Assembly: GCA_938003545.1 (NCBI GenBank) | Contig: CALKXY010000002.1 | Coordinates: 1 to 64,000, forward strand | Length of the DNA stretch: 64,000 nt | Origin: an uncultured Caulobacterales bacterium | GTDB taxonomy: Bacteria; Pseudomonadota; Alphaproteobacteria; Caulobacterales; Maricaulaceae | Direction: 5' to 3' | Part shown: in pieces, positions 33,592 to 43,232 of the stretch | Layout: each line of letters starts with the position of its first letter | Numbering within the stretch: position 1 is the stretch's first letter | Program-made: the position numbers and the translations under genes | Notes under the pieces: generated by a model | Seen by the model: only the letters and a program-made list of their open reading frames with translations | The model's database searches: none | Told to the model about the DNA's origin: nothing

Positions 33592-33818
33592 ATGTCTGAA
33601 TCGGCTGCGATCAAGTCCGTTCTGAAACCAAGGTCCAAGAATATTGGTGATTTCGACTTGTCTTGATGAGTGGTGCGTATTTCGGCCAGCGGCATATCGA
33701 TTGGAATTTCGTCTCAAGCCGTAAGGACCGTATTGAGCTAGCCAAAGCGGATTGGCGTGTTGGGCAGTTCCCAAAGGTGCCAAACGACGAAGACGAGCAT
33801 ACTGCGCTGCGTGCGTGA
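33592..33818 (+). pseudogene. Pirin family pseudogene with deleted middle
   Basis: ATG 33592 opens [20 protein letters not shown], which resembles the N-terminus of pirin-family quercetinase-like proteins, but ends at TGA 33664-33666. Directly overlapping (ATG 33666), another frame gives [20 protein letters not shown] and [19 protein letters not shown], the characteristic pirin C-terminus. About 200-230 residues, including both cupin metal sites, are missing. The two ends are joined out of frame, so no functional pirin remains. The fragments are too short for the ORF track. Confidence 0.85.
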
Positions 33819-33839
33819 GGCGTGAAGGGGAGGCGTTAG

Positions 33840-34058
33840 ATGTTCTATCCTCGTGTTAAGCAAAACATTATTACTTTGATTCAACGCCTTAGCACAAAAT
33901 CGATGAGAATGATTCATGTCCTCAAAATCTGTGTCATCTTACATAGGTTCTTTCGGACAAGGGACAGGCTCGTGATCATTGGTTGGCTGGTTCGAAAGAC
34001 GGTGTGCTTATCTATATTTGGTAATGCGAGTATAGCGGGGCCTGAGGGTGTGAGCTGA
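33840..34058 (+). CDS. Possible small ORF (72 aa) behind a strong ribosome site
   Basis: ATG 33840 has GGGGAGG 6 bp upstream, the best Shine-Dalgarno in the neighbourhood. The predicted 72-aa protein is basic with one hydrophobic stretch and resembles nothing I know. It follows the pirin relic and could be non-coding debris. Confidence 0.3.
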   Translation: MFYPRVKQNIITLIQRLSTKSMRMIHVLKICVILHRFFRTRDRLVIIGWLVRKTVCLSIFGNASIAGPEGVS

Positions 34059-34343
34059 ACTGTCTGGAACGACAGGATATAAATTCCGGCCGCTTTTCGC
34101 AAAACACCGCCGCAGGATTATCACTTGCGTAAAACAACTTTTCTATTTCGGTATTCCGTCGCGGGTGCCGATCCTGCGGGCTGTCCCTCTTATTGGACGC
34201 GCATCATATTTCAGCAGTCGCCCCAAAGAGGGGAAAGCGGCTGTAAACATTTCCGCATGCCTGATACTCTCTCGCCTGTGTCTTGACCCCGTCGGCCGAT
34301 CGTTTCACGACAGGGCAACGTAAAACTACAACAGGCCCGTTTC
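34059..34343 (+). other. Upstream region of the MDR oxidoreductase gene
   Basis: No gene is recognised between 34059 and 34343. A short CTGTC/GACAG hairpin near 34062 and some GC-rich inverted stretches are visible, but no confident promoter. Together with the small ORF before it, this is the longest non-coding part of the core region. Confidence 0.4.
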
Positions 34344-35471
34344 ATGACAACTTATCACCAAATGCTTTCGACCGTCACGACAGATGGATTGGAAATGAAA
34401 CTAGTGGCGCGCGAGATACCAACACCAAAAGACAATGAGATTGTTGTGCAAGTCGAAGCTACGCCGATTAATCCATCGGATCATGGCGTGATGTTTGGCT
34501 GGGCAGACATATCCAAAGCCACCTCAACAGGCGAAGGCGCAGATCGTGTTTTGCGCGCGCCACTCGCGCCGGGCGGCTTGTCACGTATGAAGGCTCGCCT
34601 GGGTCAAGATTTGCCCGTTGGCAATGAAGGCGCAGGTATTGTGGTCGCAGCTGGGGCAGATGATTATGCGCAGTCCCTTATGGGTAAGCGCGTCGCAGTT
34701 ATGGGCGGCGGCATGTATGGGGGCTATCGCGCTGTACCTGCCATGACGGCTTTGCCATTACCTGACACGGCGTCATCGAAAGATGGCGCGTCTTGTTTCG
34801 TCAATCCGCTCACCGCGCTCTGCTTTGTCGAAACAATGAAAAGTGAAGGCCACACGGCCATTGTCCACACAGCGGCGGCGTCTAACCTCGGCCAAATGCT
34901 AAATCGTATCTGCCAAGCCGACGGTGTTGATATTGTCAATATTGTACGCCGCAGCGAGCAAGCCGAAATCCTCAAAGACATGGGCGCGAAATATGTCGTG
35001 AACTCTAGCGACGATGATTTCCACATGCAGTTAACGGATGCGATCCATGCAACGGGTGCAACGCTTGGCTTTGATGCAATTGGCGGCGGCGATATGGCCT
35101 CGAAAATTCTGACCGCCATGGAAGCGGCTGCTGCGCGGACGCCGGGCGCATATTCCATCTATGGCTCTGTCGCCCATAAGCAGGTCTATCTCTATGGTAG
35201 CCTAGACTTCACGCCGACAACGCTCAACCGGGCCTATGGTATGGCCTGGGGCGTTGGGGGCTGGCTGCTGCCAAACTTCCTTGCGAAGGCGGGAATGGAG
35301 ACGGCTGTGCGCCTGCGCAAGCGTGTCGCAGCGGAACTGCACACAACATTCAAAAGCCATTACACAGATGAAATTTCTCTGTCGGAGGCCTTAGATGCGG
35401 ATATTGTACGCCGATATAATGCCAAGAAAACGGGCGAAAAATTCCTGATCAACCCTCAGCTTGGGCTCTAG
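34344..35471 (+). CDS. Zinc-binding dehydrogenase family oxidoreductase (MDR)
   Basis: The 375-aa medium-chain dehydrogenase/reductase has a GroES-like N-domain (EATPINPSDHGVMFG, GNEGAGIVVAAG) and a Rossmann domain; the usual GxGxxG site appears as HTAAASNLGQML, as in the quinone oxidoreductase-like branch. The structural zinc cysteines are absent, so it is likely a zinc-free NADPH-dependent reductase of quinones or enones. The DUF2461 gene overlaps its end. Confidence 0.88.
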   Translation: MTTYHQMLSTVTTDGLEMKLVAREIPTPKDNEIVVQVEATPINPSDHGVMFGWADISKATSTGEGADRVLRAPLAPGGLSRMKARLGQDLPVGNEGAGIVVAAGADDYAQSLMGKRVAVMGGGMYGGYRAVPAMTALPLPDTASSKDGASCFVNPLTALCFVETMKSEGHTAIVHTAAASNLGQMLNRICQADGVDIVNIVRRSEQAEILKDMGAKYVVNSSDDDFHMQLTDAIHATGATLGFDAIGGGDMASKILTAMEAAAARTPGAYSIYGSVAHKQVYLYGSLDFTPTTLNRAYGMAWGVGGWLLPNFLAKAGMETAVRLRKRVAAELHTTFKSHYTDEISLSEALDADIVRRYNAKKTGEKFLINPQLGL

Positions 35472-35473
35472 GG

Positions 35474-36162
35474 TGGGAATTGGGTTTTCGGCAAAAACCT
35501 TCCAGCTTTTGGAAGGCATACGCGATAATAATAATCGCGAATGGTTCCATGCCAACAAAGTGGACATCAAGGAACATTGCCAAGACCCGTTCGCGTTTCT
35601 TCTGGTCTGTGCGACGCAGGAATTATCAGATCATTCCGTCCGTCTGTCGGGCGGAAAACAAACCATGTTTCGGTTAAATCGCGATGTACGGTTTGCCAAA
35701 AACAAAGACCCTTATAATTATCACCTTAGCGGAACACTGACCCGTTCAGGTTTGAAAAACGAGCAGGGCGGTTTCGTCTATCTTCGCCTTGACCCTACGG
35801 GCGGACGGCTTGGTGCAGGTTATTTCGGTTTAACAGCAAAGCGCATGGGGCCAATCCGCGATCTTATTCTGACTGAGCCTGATCGTTTCAAGGCTCTGGT
35901 TGATCACCTCGCGGGGTATGGCCTTGAGTTTAATACTGAAAGCAGCCTGACGAATATGCCGCGCGGTTATGCAGAACACGCAGAACATGAGCTGGCTTGG
36001 GCATTGCGCATGAAGAATTTCTTCATAGGGAAGCCGATGAAACGTAATGATTGGAAAGGCGACGCCAGTGTTGAACGCGTCGTGGAATTTGCCAAAATCG
36101 CGACACCTGTATTAGACTTTGGCCTCGTCAGTGTTGATCGCCCGAAGATGTCCGCAATTTAA
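35474..36162 (+). CDS. DUF2461 family protein
   Basis: The protein (about 229 aa, start uncertain: TTG 35461 or GTG 35474) shows [20 protein letters not shown] at the start, [15 protein letters not shown] in the middle and [10 protein letters not shown], the marks of DUF2461 (TIGR02453). The family is soluble and uncharacterised. The gene overlaps or abuts the MDR gene and so is probably co-transcribed, and its stop shares 4 bp (TTAA) with the convergent VOC gene. Confidence 0.88.
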
Positions 36163-36578
36163 GTCGCAAAGACCTGAGACATATCCTTGAAACTCTTGAA
36201 TTCAAGTGCGTTGCCGCTGGGGTCCATGAAGAACATTGTGGCCTGTTCACCGACTTCGCCTTCGAACCGAATATAAGGCGCGATAATGAATTCTGTGTGT
36301 GCCGCGCAGAGTTTATCTGCCAATGCGTGCCAGTCAGTCCACTCAAGGATAGCGCCAAAATGACGGACGGGAACATCTTTCCCATCCACGCTATTTGTAG
36401 GTTCGGTATGATCGCCCAAATCCGCAAGATGAAAACTGAGTTGATGTCCGAAAAAATCAAAATCTATCCAACGTTCGGCTTCGCGGCCTTGCGTGCAACC
36501 AAGTAAGCCGCCGTAAAAGGCACGCGTTGTTTCTATGTCTTTGATGGGGGCGGCAAGATGAAAGATTTTCGCTTTCAT
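36159..36578 (-). CDS. VOC family protein (glyoxalase-like)
   Basis: The 139-aa protein folds as one vicinal-oxygen-chelate unit: [20 protein letters not shown] with a metal-ligand His at residue 7, LSFHLAD near the centre with another His, and a final [15 protein letters not shown] with Glu ligand. Such proteins are dioxygenases, isomerases or resistance proteins; the substrate is unknown. It follows the GST gene at 36581 by 2 bp, suggesting glutathione-related detoxification, which is an inference from context. Confidence 0.9.
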   Translation of the reverse strand: MKAKIFHLAAPIKDIETTRAFYGGLLGCTQGREAERWIDFDFFGHQLSFHLADLGDHTEPTNSVDGKDVPVRHFGAILEWTDWHALADKLCAAHTEFIIAPYIRFEGEVGEQATMFFMDPSGNALEFKSFKDMSQVFAT

Positions 36579-36580
36579 TT

Positions 36581-37210
36581 TTATTTTGGTCCGTAAGCGT
36601 ATTCGCCGCCTTTTTCCAAGGCACGCTGATAGGCGGGCATGGCGTGAATACGTTCAACATATTCGTTGCACGCATCATAGCCTTTCAAGCGACCGCGCGC
36701 TTTCATGGCTTCTAATGGGAAGATCATCTGAATATCTGCGCCTGTCATTCTGTCGCCAGCAAACCATTGTTTGCTTGTCAGATGGTATTCGCAATAATCC
36801 AAGATGCCTTTGATTTCAGCCATGATCATCGGCTGTAACGGCGCTGCCGCGTCGCCGAGATAGCTGGTGTATAGCGATAGAAGCATAGGCAACATCGCTG
36901 AGCCTTCGGCGAAATGCAGGAAGTGAACATAGTCCACATATTCCTGCGTGCCTTTTTCAGGACGCAGCGTCGTATCCGCATATTTATCGAGGAGGTAAAC
37001 AATGATCGCGCCCGTTTCGGCGACAATCAAACCATCATCTTCAATCAACGGGCTTTTACCCAATTGATGGACAGCTTTCAATTCTGCAGGGGCTCGGTTC
37101 GTTTCGGGGTCGCGGGCGTAATGTTTGATTTCATAGTCTACATCCAGCTCTTCGAGCAGCCATAGAATACGTTGCGAGCGAGAGTTGTTGAGATGGTGTA
37201 CAATAATCAT
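36581..37210 (-). CDS. Glutathione S-transferase family protein
   Basis: The 209-aa protein has [21 protein letters not shown] at the N-terminus (Ser in the thiol-activating position) and the glutathione-binding [15 protein letters not shown], followed by an all-helical C-domain with MTGADIQM. This is the bacterial GST form related to YfcF/YghU-like proteins. It is the first gene of a two-gene unit with the VOC protein. A 7-bp inverted repeat (ACTCTTG/CAAGAGT) lies just upstream. Confidence 0.92.
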   Translation of the reverse strand: MIIVHHLNNSRSQRILWLLEELDVDYEIKHYARDPETNRAPAELKAVHQLGKSPLIEDDGLIVAETGAIIVYLLDKYADTTLRPEKGTQEYVDYVHFLHFAEGSAMLPMLLSLYTSYLGDAAAPLQPMIMAEIKGILDYCEYHLTSKQWFAGDRMTGADIQMIFPLEAMKARGRLKGYDACNEYVERIHAMPAYQRALEKGGEYAYGPK

Positions 37211-37299
37211 AACTCTTGATGCAGTTCCTATGCATGAGGCGCAAGAGTCAAATCTTAGAAATGATAAAATTATGATTGTCTTAAAGATTGTCTCGAGAG

Positions 37300-37815
37300 T
37301 TATTTCGTTGAGCTGACGACGTTCATATCACTGCCGCTAAAAACAATTGACCGAATGCCATCCTTGGTCGGAAGGTTGATGACATTATCAAATCGTGGAC
37401 TCAGGTCGCGAAGGATAGCGTTCTTTGCAGACCATGTTTTTGGGAGGGCGGCGAGTTGCCCCGTTTGATAGACATATAAATGTCCGCCACCAATATCAGC
37501 GCCGAGTATTTCAAGTGGGATAACAGCTTTATCCGCGATTAGCTCAAACCGCTCGGAAGTGTAAAGCGCGACCTGCGCGCGGGCGCGCAGACCGGAAATA
37601 TCATTAGACGCGATAACACCGTTTTTGTGCAAAAGACGCTGCGCAGCAGATAATTGCAACACATGGGTGACATCCAAGCGGCCATCAGCGTGATGTGTGA
37701 CCTCAGTCTCAACGCGGGGCGCATCATGCGCCGCCGCAGATTTAGCCGCGCCAAGACTCACGACGGCTGCGCTCATCAGAGCGAGACTGAAGAGGGCAGC
37801 ACGCCGCGTCATCAT
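37300..37815 (-). CDS. DUF6702 family exported protein
   Basis: The 171-aa protein has a Tat-like or Sec signal (MMTRRAALFSLALMSAAVVS) and a mature beta-rich domain beginning APRVETEVTHHADGRLDV, typical of DUF6702. Its ATG is directly adjacent to the stop of the M1 peptidase gene (TAAATG), so the two are translationally coupled. DUF6702 genes commonly accompany M1 peptidase genes in marine bacteria; a chaperone or partner role is inferred. Confidence 0.8.
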   Translation of the reverse strand: MMTRRAALFSLALMSAAVVSLGAAKSAAAHDAPRVETEVTHHADGRLDVTHVLQLSAAQRLLHKNGVIASNDISGLRARAQVALYTSERFELIADKAVIPLEILGADIGGGHLYVYQTGQLAALPKTWSAKNAILRDLSPRFDNVINLPTKDGIRSIVFSGSDMNVVSSTK

Positions 37816-40503
37816 TTATTTGCGCTCCAGCATACGCTCGAGCGTTTTACGTAAGGAAGACTTTTTGTCGCCTTTCTTGTCCATTTCTTTATCTTGCTCT
37901 GGCGTTTCATATGTCCGTTTTTTTGTGCTTTCGTCCGATTTTCTACCGGCTTTGCTGTCATCCATTTTCTCAGACTTCGACATCTCTTCGTCTTTTGATG
38001 CGGCATCACCCATTGGAACGGATTTACCATCGGAGTCAGACTCTTCGTCTTTCTCTGAGTGCAATTCACGCAACATATCCGCCATCATTGAGGAGGACGA
38101 ACGGCTCGACTTATAGAGGTCAATACGGCTTTGCGAGATACGCGGAGGATAAGCGTTGTTGGAATAATCCGCATCAGCAGTTTGATGCGCAACATCCAAA
38201 TTGAAGCTAGATGCACGGTTGTCCAGAACGAATAATTTCGTGACGTTCTTCGCATTTCGGCGCCAAATTTCAGCGGGGATCATATGCTCTTCTGACGTGC
38301 CGTTCTCATATTCAATCGTGACAGGCAAAGGAGAAATTAAACCACCAAGGTTTTCAAAATCAACGAAGTAGAGATATTTCCCGTCTTCCATTGCACGGTC
38401 ATAGGCAGTGCGTTCCCAGTCTTCGAGGCCGTCATAGAATTTCTTGAACTTATTACGATCTGCGTTTGTTACCGTGAATTTGTCGTTCTCATTGTAGAAA
38501 TCTTCGAGATCAGAATAGCGTTTCAGGCGTGTTTTCAAACCTTCTTCGCGGTTGCGGCGTTGTGTAATATTTTCTGGACGATTTAAGGCGTCTTCATCGC
38601 GCTTAATATCTTTTTCAATCTCGGGATTCTTAGTCGAAATTTGATATTCACGGACAGCGTTCACGGACATATCAACATGATCTGTGCCGTAATACCACCC
38701 ACGCCAGAACCAGTCGAGATCGACTGCGGAAGCGTCTTCCATTGTACGGAAGAAATCAGCGGGTGTAGGGCGTTTGAACTTCCAGCGGTTCGCATATTCA
38801 CGGAAAGCAAAGTCAAATAGCTCACGGCCCATCACGGTTTCGCGTAAGACGATGAGGGATGCGGCAGGCTTGGAATAAGCATTTGGGCCAAACTGCAAGA
38901 CGCTATCTGATTGCGTCATAATTGGCACCTGATTGGAACTCGTCATGTAGCTTGGGATAACGTCGAGCGGATTTTGCATACCACGGCTGATCGGGAAATC
39001 TTCTTCCCATTCATATTCAGCCATATATTCGAGGAAGGAATTTAATCCTTCATCCATCCATGTGTAACGGCGCTCATCGCTGTTCACGACCATAGGGAAG
39101 TAAATGTGACCGACTTCGTGAATAATCACGCCAATGAGGCCATATTTAATATTTCGAGAATAGACAGTTTCGCCAGATTTTTCATCTTCAGACGGACGAT
39201 AGCCGTTAAAGGTGATCATTGGGTATTCCATACCGCCGCGTTCCCATGAGTTCACGGATTGTGCGGTCGGGTACGGGTAGTTGAAGGCGAATTTGTTATA
39301 GACGTCCATGGTGTGAACCACGGCTTGCGTCGAATATTTAGACCAAATTGGATCCGCTTCCTTCGGGAAGAAAGACATCGCCAAGACTTCTGGGTTGTCC
39401 GCGTCATCTTGTTCGAATTTCATCGCATCCCAGATGTACTTACGGGAAGACGACCAAGCGAAATCACGGACGTTGTCAGCCTTGAAATTCCAAGTCTTGG
39501 AACCTTTGGCTTTAGACTTTTCATTCTCTTTGGCTTCTTCGGGGGTGACGATATATGTTGGTTCTTCTGTGCCTGCGTCAGCAAGGCGTTTACGCTGCTT
39601 TGCTGTGAGGACGTCACGAGGGTTTGTTAGCTCACCCGTTGCGGACACAATGTGATCGCTTGGGACCGTGAGGTTTACATCATAATCACCAAATTCGAGC
39701 GTAAACTCGCCGCGACCCAAGAACTGTTTGTTCTGCCAACCCGTGTAATCGGTATAGGCGGCCAAACGTGGAAACCACTGCGCCATGCCGAAGATGTAAT
39801 TGTCATCTTCTTCGAAATATTCATATCCACCACGACCGCCGATAGAGACTTCGTCGAGGATGTTATGCTCCCAATCCACTTGGATTGTAATAGACTCGCC
39901 AGATTCAAGCGGTTCTTCAAGATCAATTCGCATCATGGAGTCATTGATCACATACGGTAGGGCGTCACCTTCCGCGTCCATGATAGCTTTGAACTCGAAG
40001 CCATATTGACGATCTTCAAAGGCTTGCTCTTTACGCAAAGCAGAGAAAGAGTACCTGTCTGAACCGCCTGCGCCGTCACCGCGACGAGAGCCCGCAGCAG
40101 AGGCTGTTGCAGAACGACGTTCGAGAGAGCCATCTTTAAAGCGGTTCTGGTCGAGAGCCAGCCAAATGTAATTCAGCGTATCTGGGGAGTTATTCGTGTA
40201 TTCAATATCGCTTTCAGCGAAAATACGACGCTTTTCCTCATCAAGACGCACGTCCATCTTGTGGCTTGCGCGTTGTTGCCAATATCCTGGACCAGGCGCG
40301 CCTGAAGCACTGCGGTAGATATTTGGGGAGGGTAAAACATGATCAAGCTGGCGAAACTTCGCGACGGCATCACCTGCTGATCCCGCGGGCCCGTCGGCAT
40401 TTGTCCCGTCATTTGCGAAACTCTCAGTGCCTATGGCAAGGGCTGCCATCGCGCTGAATGTCGTAATACTGGCGAATTTAAGCGCATTTTTGATGCCGGC
40501 CAT
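37816..40503 (-). CDS. M1 family aminopeptidase, exported, with a charged tail
   Basis: The 895-aa protein has a signal peptide (cleavage near SFAN), an M1 N-domain and a gluzincin domain with HEVGH (near residue 460) and the third ligand in WMDEGLNSF, 19 residues on. A GMEYP loop replaces the usual GAMEN (WERGGMEYPMITF). The final about 110 residues are low-complexity, rich in Asp, Glu, Lys and Ser (starting SEKDEESDSDG), an unusual extension for M1. It removes N-terminal residues from periplasmic peptides. DUF6702 follows without a gap. Confidence 0.93.
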   Translation of the reverse strand: MAGIKNALKFASITTFSAMAALAIGTESFANDGTNADGPAGSAGDAVAKFRQLDHVLPSPNIYRSASGAPGPGYWQQRASHKMDVRLDEEKRRIFAESDIEYTNNSPDTLNYIWLALDQNRFKDGSLERRSATASAAGSRRGDGAGGSDRYSFSALRKEQAFEDRQYGFEFKAIMDAEGDALPYVINDSMMRIDLEEPLESGESITIQVDWEHNILDEVSIGGRGGYEYFEEDDNYIFGMAQWFPRLAAYTDYTGWQNKQFLGRGEFTLEFGDYDVNLTVPSDHIVSATGELTNPRDVLTAKQRKRLADAGTEEPTYIVTPEEAKENEKSKAKGSKTWNFKADNVRDFAWSSSRKYIWDAMKFEQDDADNPEVLAMSFFPKEADPIWSKYSTQAVVHTMDVYNKFAFNYPYPTAQSVNSWERGGMEYPMITFNGYRPSEDEKSGETVYSRNIKYGLIGVIIHEVGHIYFPMVVNSDERRYTWMDEGLNSFLEYMAEYEWEEDFPISRGMQNPLDVIPSYMTSSNQVPIMTQSDSVLQFGPNAYSKPAASLIVLRETVMGRELFDFAFREYANRWKFKRPTPADFFRTMEDASAVDLDWFWRGWYYGTDHVDMSVNAVREYQISTKNPEIEKDIKRDEDALNRPENITQRRNREEGLKTRLKRYSDLEDFYNENDKFTVTNADRNKFKKFYDGLEDWERTAYDRAMEDGKYLYFVDFENLGGLISPLPVTIEYENGTSEEHMIPAEIWRRNAKNVTKLFVLDNRASSFNLDVAHQTADADYSNNAYPPRISQSRIDLYKSSRSSSSMMADMLRELHSEKDEESDSDGKSVPMGDAASKDEEMSKSEKMDDSKAGRKSDESTKKRTYETPEQDKEMDKKGDKKSSLRKTLERMLERK

Positions 40504-40610
40504 GAGGGCTCCCGAAATCTTGTTATGGTATTTGGTTCAGCTGTATCGGTACCCTGTAAGGCATTCCTACTAAATTCCCGTAAAGAACGAAAGATTCATG
40601 CGTATTCGCG

Positions 40611-41705
40611 TCAGTCTGGTTTACGTCCCTGTATTGGTGAAGAAAAAGAATGCTTCCGCATGCGAATGTTATGAGTAACATCTCGTAGAGCCGCGACAGG
40701 ATGGTTTCGCCGAAAGGCGTGCCGTCCTTCAATGACTCCAAATGGCATAGCTCTTGGTCCGTGTTCATCCTGCAAGATCGTCAAAGCGTGTTTCTGAGCT
40801 GCAGTGACCGTATTTGTACGCTCTAAGGCAAATTGTTTTGCTTTCAAAATGTGAGGAAGTCTTTCCGCATAGGTGTTTTGAGCTATGGCCTCTCGTATAA
40901 TCCCTTCGCTGCCTGCTGGATCATATATGTTGATAGGGATCACTGCCTCTCGCGGGTAAGTCTTCGCATATTCTGGGTCACCAAAGTAGAAAGCCAAGCA
41001 TTCGGCGAGGAAACAATCTGTCAGTTTTTCCGTGTGATGGCCTGGTTGAACATGGTTTTCTATTGCAATGTGATAGCGGTAAGGAGCCATGGCGTCGGCT
41101 TTATTGCGAACAGGGTTAAACCCGCGTCCGTATAAATCCATATCTTGCCCTAACCGTGCTTTCATATCTTTGATGAAATCTAATCGCGCGCGATGGAGTG
41201 TATGCGGCATATTTTTATCGGAGGTGATGGTAGACAAGTCTGCGGTTTTGGCTGGGGACTGCTTAATTTGTGCCAATGGCCAATGATCCTGACCTTCCAT
41301 GTCACGTCCGTAAAACCATCTTAAAGGCAAGGGTAGATTGCAAATCAATGTGTTTGATTGCTGTAGGAATTTGCGTTCTCTTTGCGTGAAGTTGCGAGAC
41401 GTCCAAACACAGCCAAATTGACCTAAATAATGTAATCCTTCTTGCCGTATCGAACTGGGCTCAGGTGTTATGAGGAGTGTCCGATGTGGAGGGCATGCCA
41501 GAATTTCACGCCGCAGGATTTTCTTTTCATCCGAGCGAGGTGGTAAGTCCTCATATACGGCTAGGAAGTCATAATCACGATCATCTGGATCAAAAGTGTA
41601 GGTTACATTCTTTGTTCTATCTTTCGGTAAAAGTGCCCCCCAAAGGCTTTCAAGTTTCTGAAGAGGCGTTTTGGAAAGAAATTTAATGCGAATGCGTTCA
41701 GACAT
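40611..41705 (-). CDS. Glycosyltransferase family 10-like (fucosyltransferase fold)
   Basis: Start ATG 41705 overlaps the stop of the upstream gene (ATGTCTGA). The about 364-aa protein has a helical N-domain and a C-domain with YRYHIAIENH followed by EKLTDCFLAECLAFYFGDP, which resembles the conserved nucleotide-sugar-binding block of GT10 fucosyltransferases. It may transfer fucose or a similar deoxysugar onto surface glycans. It is the last of three overlapping glycosyltransferase genes, so the three probably build one surface oligosaccharide. Confidence 0.75.
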   Translation of the reverse strand: MSERIRIKFLSKTPLQKLESLWGALLPKDRTKNVTYTFDPDDRDYDFLAVYEDLPPRSDEKKILRREILACPPHRTLLITPEPSSIRQEGLHYLGQFGCVWTSRNFTQRERKFLQQSNTLICNLPLPLRWFYGRDMEGQDHWPLAQIKQSPAKTADLSTITSDKNMPHTLHRARLDFIKDMKARLGQDMDLYGRGFNPVRNKADAMAPYRYHIAIENHVQPGHHTEKLTDCFLAECLAFYFGDPEYAKTYPREAVIPINIYDPAGSEGIIREAIAQNTYAERLPHILKAKQFALERTNTVTAAQKHALTILQDEHGPRAMPFGVIEGRHAFRRNHPVAALRDVTHNIRMRKHSFSSPIQGRKPD

Positions 41706-42495
41706 ATCCGCGTTCTCCAACGCGTTCATGGGTGAACAGACCTGGGCCGCAGGCGACCTTCCAGCCCGACTGCCGCCAACCTTTTGCTTTGTTTAACTCG
41801 ACTTCTAGGTTCGGCAGACGATTTGCCCCTCGCGAGGTTGAAATGTTGCGGGCTATGGGGAGTATTTGATTTAGAAATGTTTCGCGGTGAATCAAAATGG
41901 ATTGATTAGTCCACGGCATGACGGATGCGTCCACGAGATGAAAGCCGTCTCCCGCATCATGGAAATAATTTGGGTGACGCAGGGCAGGGCTATGAGAGTC
42001 GTAAAGTGCATAGCCTGTCAGCCGTTGGGCTTTATCAGGCCTTGTCAAACGTTTCAGCTTGGCTGCGAATGTGTCGCTGAAGAGTTTTTGATATTTTCCT
42101 AATCCTGGGAAGGCCTGACCAGGGTGACGAACGCTGCGTAATCGAGCCATGATAACATTGTCATTTTGTAAAAGGGCAAGTGATTTAGTTATTTGCCTCT
42201 CGGCTTCTGCTAGGCTTTCAATTATGGGACAGTCATTTTCGAGCATGAGAATATAGTCACAGGAGATGCAGGCGGCTGCGCGCGCCATGTTTTCCATGAT
42301 TCCAAGGTTTTGTGGTTCAGTCTTAACCTGAATTGGATATGCTTTAGTGATATTTAAGACGGCTGCATCTGGATCAGGTAAAAATATTTGAGTTTCATCA
42401 AATAAAGAAAAAAGGTCTGTTTCGGCGTAACTCTCTAGGCTAACCGTCAAAGCTTCTGCACCTCGCCAAGATAATATGGATAGACCGATACTCAC
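41698..42495 (-). CDS. Glycosyltransferase (GT2/GT-A-like)
   Basis: GTG 42495 is preferred over TTG 42513: it gives a 4-bp GTGA overlap with the previous stop and a natural N-terminus MSIGLSILSWRGAEALTVSL. The about 265-aa protein has a GT-A layout with LENDCPII as a possible metal-binding acidic site and YDSHSPALRHP and DAGDGFHLVDASVM in the acceptor region. It lacks membrane helices. It is translationally coupled to both neighbouring glycosyltransferases; donor and acceptor are unknown. Confidence 0.7.
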   Translation of the reverse strand: MSIGLSILSWRGAEALTVSLESYAETDLFSLFDETQIFLPDPDAAVLNITKAYPIQVKTEPQNLGIMENMARAAACISCDYILMLENDCPIIESLAEAERQITKSLALLQNDNVIMARLRSVRHPGQAFPGLGKYQKLFSDTFAAKLKRLTRPDKAQRLTGYALYDSHSPALRHPNYFHDAGDGFHLVDASVMPWTNQSILIHRETFLNQILPIARNISTSRGANRLPNLEVELNKAKGWRQSGWKVACGPGLFTHERVGERGYV

Positions 42496-43220
42496 CAGTG
42501 ATCTGCAATCCAAGCGGTCGGGCGTACATGCTTATATATTTTCTTCCATGGCGCTGAAACGGGCCACACACCAATTGCGGCTTCATCTTGGTCAGGTTTA
42601 CCTGTGAAAGCGACAATTTTAGTGTCTGAGGGCAGAGTTGGAGCTTTGAAGAAGTTCATAGGCCAGCGGGGCATTAATGTATGTTTGAAGCTAGCGCACC
42701 AGAGACGAGGCCAAAACACCATGTCGTCCACTTCGCGCGAAATATAGACTTGTTCGATACGATAGCTTGAGAGAATGCGGTCGCGTTCCGTCGCGATTTT
42801 ATCAAAAATATGCGTATGATCGCCGACCCGCCATCGAAAGCAGGATGTATTCCCAATATTTTTGCCGGGCTGCGTCCAATTTTCGATAACGCAGAAGCGG
42901 CCAGCTTCATAATCAAACATCTCGTCGAGGTTGCTCGTCACTACAAGATCGAGATCTAGAAAGAGGACGTCGCCAGACAAGCCGACGAGATTATCCTGCC
43001 ACAAGACTAACTTCCGCCAAGGGGTTCGTGCCAAGTCATCAGGAAGATCAATATCTGGTATAGGTTCACATCGGACATTCTCATCTATGCCAGACGGATC
43101 GTCGGTGAGGCAGACAAGTTGCGTCGGACGTGAGGTGTTTCTTTGGACCGCGGCATATAATCGATTGACGAAGTTCGCGCCGTAGCGCGTACCCCATTTC
43201 ATACAGATAACAGTTTGCAT
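42492..43220 (-). CDS. Glycosyltransferase (GT-A fold, GT8-like)
   Basis: The 242-aa protein starts MQTVICMKWGTRYGANFVNRLYAAV, carries CLTDDPSGI, and has a metal-binding FLDLDLVV (DxD) motif, then VEDM-like REVDDMVFWPRLW. This pattern fits GT8-type retaining transferases or closely related hypothetical glycosyltransferases. It is first of the three-gene unit and lies 12 bp after the M28 lipoprotein gene, so co-transcription with that gene is likely. Confidence 0.78.
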   Translation of the reverse strand: MQTVICMKWGTRYGANFVNRLYAAVQRNTSRPTQLVCLTDDPSGIDENVRCEPIPDIDLPDDLARTPWRKLVLWQDNLVGLSGDVLFLDLDLVVTSNLDEMFDYEAGRFCVIENWTQPGKNIGNTSCFRWRVGDHTHIFDKIATERDRILSSYRIEQVYISREVDDMVFWPRLWCASFKHTLMPRWPMNFFKAPTLPSDTKIVAFTGKPDQDEAAIGVWPVSAPWKKIYKHVRPTAWIADHW

Positions 43221-43232
43221 TGACTTGCGCGC

